From Kuschelorhynchus macadamiae (Eukaryota; Arthropoda; Insecta; Coleoptera; Curculionidae): 64,000 bases of DNA. How positions within the stretch are numbered: the first letter of the stretch is position 1; each line of letters starts with the position of its first letter. The stretch is from assembly GCA_030620095.1 (NCBI GenBank), contig JAUTXW010002182.1, positions 186,001 through 250,000 of the forward strand, given 5' to 3'. Below the pieces are notes generated by a model. That model was given only the letters and a program-made list of their open reading frames with translations, made no database searches and was not told the origin of the DNA. This document shows, piece after piece, positions 61,154-64,000 of the stretch. Position numbers and translations under genes: made by a program.

Positions 61154-63914
61154 TTATGTGTTGTAAAACTCGTTCACGGTGTAGAAGGCGCTTTCCAGTA
61201 AGAATGACTTCAAAGCCTTGCGAAATGAAGTCAGAGATATTATGGATTTGATGTTAAATGGCAGGTGATTATGCATTTTTTTTGCATTGTAGATTACTGA
61301 TCTTTTAATTAACTCTGAGTGTGGGGTTGGAAGATAGAGATCGTGCTCAGTGTTTCTGAGAGGGTAGTTGTGAAAAGGTCTCTCTAATAGAGCAGGTGCA
61401 TGCTTACGAATTAAGCAAACCGATTCCAAAATGAATAAGCAAGGAAGGGTTAGTATTTTATATCTTTTAAAGAAATCTCGGCAGTGAGTTCTACTGTTAA
61501 GTCTCAGTAGGTAACGAACAGCTCTTTTTTGTAGTATTAAAATTCGATCAAATTGAGTCGCACAACATGTACCCCAGAATGGAATAGCATATCTAAGGTG
61601 CGACTCAACAAGAGCAAAATAAACAGTTCTAGAGGTAGAAAAGCTAAGCTCCTCGGAAACAGATCTTAACGCAAAGCAAGCAGAACCCAACTTCCTTGAT
61701 AAAGCGTCGATATGTGGATCCCATTTTAAAGAATCATCTACAAGAAGCCCTAGAAATTTTACAGAGTTTACGACATCAATAGTGGTGCCATTAAGGTCAA
61801 AAGGTTGCAGCGTGTTTTTATAAGACAAGACTTTCGTTTTAGAGATGTTCAAACATAGGAGATTAGAATCGCACCAGGATTTAATGGTGATTAGGTCATT
61901 AGATACAATCCTATGTAGGTCCGTGACATCTGGGTGGTTCCACGTAAAGCTGGTATCGTCCGCAAAGAGACATATTTTTCCACTAATGTTTAAATTAGCC
62001 ATGCCGTTTATGAACAGAAGAAACAAGATAGGGCCTAGTACCGAGCCTTGAGGCACTCCATATTCCATTGGCCTACAAGAAGACATCCTGTTGTCAACTT
62101 TCACAACTTGATTTCTGTTGCTAAGATATGACTTAAACCAATCGAGAGGAGCCCCTCTAAATCCATAGTACTGCAGCTTGTTAGTTAATATATTATGATT
62201 CACACAATCGAAAGCTTTGGAAAAATCACAGAAAATTGTTGCCGTAGCGTGATGGTTGTTTAGGCTGGAGTAAACTCTATTAAGAAGGGAAAACATGGCA
62301 TCGCTTGTGCATTTGTTACTTAAAAATCCAAATTGATGTTTTGTAAGTATTTCATATCTAGACAGAAATGATAAAAGCCTTTTTTTAACCAGTCTTTCGA
62401 TGATCTTAGATAGCGTAGGGAGAAGTGCAATTGGACGATAGTTCGAAGCTTCTTCTGAAACACCTCCTTTGTGAAGAGGTATGATTATTGCAGTTTTAAG
62501 GCAGCTTGGAAAAGTACCATTTTGGAAAGACATATTTATCAAAGCAGTCAGATGCTCTAGAGTGCACTCCGGCAGACTTGAATACATTTTTAAAGTAAGC
62601 CCATCAATTCCCGAGGAAGATTTATTTTTGATATCATTAATTGTACTGCGAAGTTCTGATAAAACTACTGGTGAAAAGAAGAAACTGTGCAGGTTTACCC
62701 TATGATTAGAGAGATATGAAATTGGGTCATTAGATTGAGATACGGATTTAGTCAAATCTTTGGCTACATTTACAAAATAATTGTTTAGGTCCTCAGGAGA
62801 GGTAAGGATAGTGTTGGATAAAGGAGTTTTGTTTCTTAAATCATTTACGATAGACCAGGTTTCTTTAGCTACATTTTTGGCGTTAGAAAGTCTATTATTG
62901 TAATAAATATCTTTGGCGGCTTTAATAGTCTTATGATAAATTTTTCTGTATGATTTTACATAATTATGAAAAAAGACACTGTCCGAAAATTTCTTTAAAT
63001 GAGATAGTGACCGCATGTTCTTAGAAGATATACGTAAACCTTTAGTGGACCAGGGTTTACTTCTTTTATTTTTGATAGGCCTAAGAGGAAAAGATTCAGA
63101 AGCTATATTAGTTAGAGTTTTTATAAAACGAGAAAATTCAGTGTCGACATCATAAGTGTGAGAGTCCCAGTCAGTTATTTGACATAGGTGTTTGAAATTA
63201 ATGAAATTTCTAACCGAAAAAATACGGCCTACTTGTCTAGAGGAATTTTTGGCTTTGGATGTAATTGAAAATTTTGTGAAAATTGCTTCATGATCGGAGA
63301 AACCTGGACTTAAGACATTACATTCGACGGAGCTAGGATCGAAAGAAGACACAACGTAATCTATAGTACTGGCACTTGTCTTAGTAATTCTGGTTGGTGA
63401 GTTGACGTGCATGGCAATTCCTAATGACTCAAAGATGGACTGAAGACATTCCTGAGCAGCACACACACTGGAAAAGTCGATATTGAAATCGCCACATAAG
63501 ATTAATTTGCTTTTTACAGGAAGGGACTCGAGCAAACTTAGAATGTTATGGCAGAATAATTGCACATCAGCATCAGGTGTTCTATAAATACAAATAATAT
63601 AAAGGTCATAAGTATTGTGATAAACGATAGAAAATTCAAATACTTTTTCAGATAATAAATGATTATACTTTGATATTTCTAGTTCTATTAATTCTATTAA
63701 ATCTGGCAATTGTGGTATAGTTTTTAATAAAAACAGGTTCATTGATATTTAGCCAGTGCTCAGTGATGGCAATGACTTCTGGAAAATTTAGCTCTTCTAA
63801 CAAAAGATATAATTCGTCTGTTTTGTGTCTTAAAGACTGAATATTAAGAAAAAAAAGATTAAAATTACTATTGGTCAATTTTCTAGAGGGTGCTAGATCC
63901 TCTTTTCGCGACAT
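61154..63914 (-). pseudogene. LINE ORF2: endonuclease and reverse transcriptase, one gap
   Basis: ATG at 63914 (MSRKEDLAPSRKLTNSNFNL). AP endonuclease: LFFLNIQSLRHKTDELYLLL, then VIAITEHWLN (catalytic E), then a frameshift with loss of some residues near 63690; LILCGDFNIDF and SPGFSDHEAIFTKF carry the D/N and H sites. The RT frame is open from 63742 to 61154: NYRPIALLPTLSKIIERLVK, FCDFSKAFDCVNHNIL (motif A), EYGVPQGSVLGPILFLLFIN (motif B), CLFADDTSF (FADD, motif C), KFLGLLVDDSLKW and a C-terminal AVRYLLRLNSRTHCRDFF region. Only the endonuclease break prevents a full ORF2. Confidence 0.87.
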
Positions 63915-63919
63915 ATTGA

Positions 63920-64000
63920 CTAAAAATTTTTACTTTTTGATGGTGAACCACTAGAATAATATTTACCAGTACTTTCACGAATTTTTTGGAGCCGTAAAAT
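63920..64000 (-). CDS. LINE ORF1, C-terminal end (partial)
   Basis: KIRESTGKYYSSGSPSKSKN-F then TAG at 63920, five bases before the ORF2 ATG. The short basic Ser/Lys-rich tail fits the end of an ORF1 nucleic-acid-binding protein. The rest is outside the window. Confidence 0.6.
   Translation of the reverse strand: MLRLQKIRESTGKYYSSGSPSKSKNF

Larger units (their letters stand above)
60769..64000 (-). mobile_element. LINE retrotransposon (Jockey/CR1-type), runs off the right edge
   Basis: On the minus strand: the end of ORF1, ORF2 (endonuclease plus RT), a 380-bp 3' UTR and a 3' tail CAATAAAGCATTTATTTATA at about 60795-60768, the short A/T repeat tail typical of these LINEs. Inserted into a hAT scrap. 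Much younger than the fossil at 46-47 kb. Confidence 0.87.

Noticed and set aside
1..64000. CRISPR arrays, operons, toxin-antitoxin or prophage modules
   Set aside because: Repeat structure is transposon TIRs and tandem duplications; splicing, hAT, Penelope and LINE content show a eukaryotic nuclear locus.

Overview
This is a piece of an insect nuclear genome, most probably a beetle. It is AT-rich, it has short introns with GT/AG borders, it contains a cuticle-type protein gene, and it is crowded with animal transposon families (IS630/Tc1/mariner, hAT, Penelope-like, Jockey/CR1-type LINE). There are no bacterial genes, operons or CRISPR arrays. Most of the window is transposon sequence in many states of decay, often nested.

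Two host genes can be supported. The first is a split gene on the minus strand whose eight exons (32278 down to 3109) join in phase with GT/AG borders. They encode the start of an integrin alpha subunit: signal peptide plus the first four FG-GAP beta-propeller blades, 280 codons so far. The gene runs off the left edge. Its introns (0.9 to 8.5 kb) hold most of the transposons between 3 and 32 kb. The second is the main exon of a small Ala/Pro/His/Tyr-rich cuticle protein gene (39557 to 39072, minus); its short first exon was not found.

Mobile DNA, left to right. 159-2413: a complete mariner-like element with an apparently intact, once-spliced transposase. 2760-2960: Penelope fossil. 3637-4057: hAT end fragment. 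4660-5292 and 6183-8172: mariner fossils. 8430-11752: a mariner fossil split by a Penelope-like element (PLE). 12664-14202: a foldback element. 14228-16853: a mariner with about 700-bp TIRs. 17410-18742: PLE. 19068-19836: Tc1-type fossil. 20129-20437: a transposase stump that abuts a 640-bp tandem repeat (20441-21960). 22028-25050: a long-TIR mariner one frameshift from intact. 26627-28790: hAT pieces. 29670-31756: a hAT with a perfect 8-bp duplication. 32744-35332: mariner. 35521-38385: a PLE split by a second hAT (36110-38231). 39860-41326: transposase fossils. 43042-43994: a MITE. 44040-45000: mariner fossil. 46120-47440: LINE fossil. 49255-50835: PLE. 51722-55703: a mariner that itself contains another (52733-54584). 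56314-59427: a nearly complete hAT. 60654-60768: a hAT scrap. 60769-64000: a LINE with ORF2 and the end of ORF1.

Most notable: (i) the long mariner TIRs repeatedly carry TA-flanked modules that start CAGGGTG-like and end CACCCTG-like. Many are 60 bp long although their interiors differ. (ii) The PLE terminal repeats contain a good candidate type I hammerhead ribozyme. (iii) Two sister hAT copies have complementary deletions. (iv) One mariner carries an inverted copy of its own transposase start. (v) A 26-bp perfect palindrome is flanked by an exact 8-bp direct repeat, like two transposon ends fused together.
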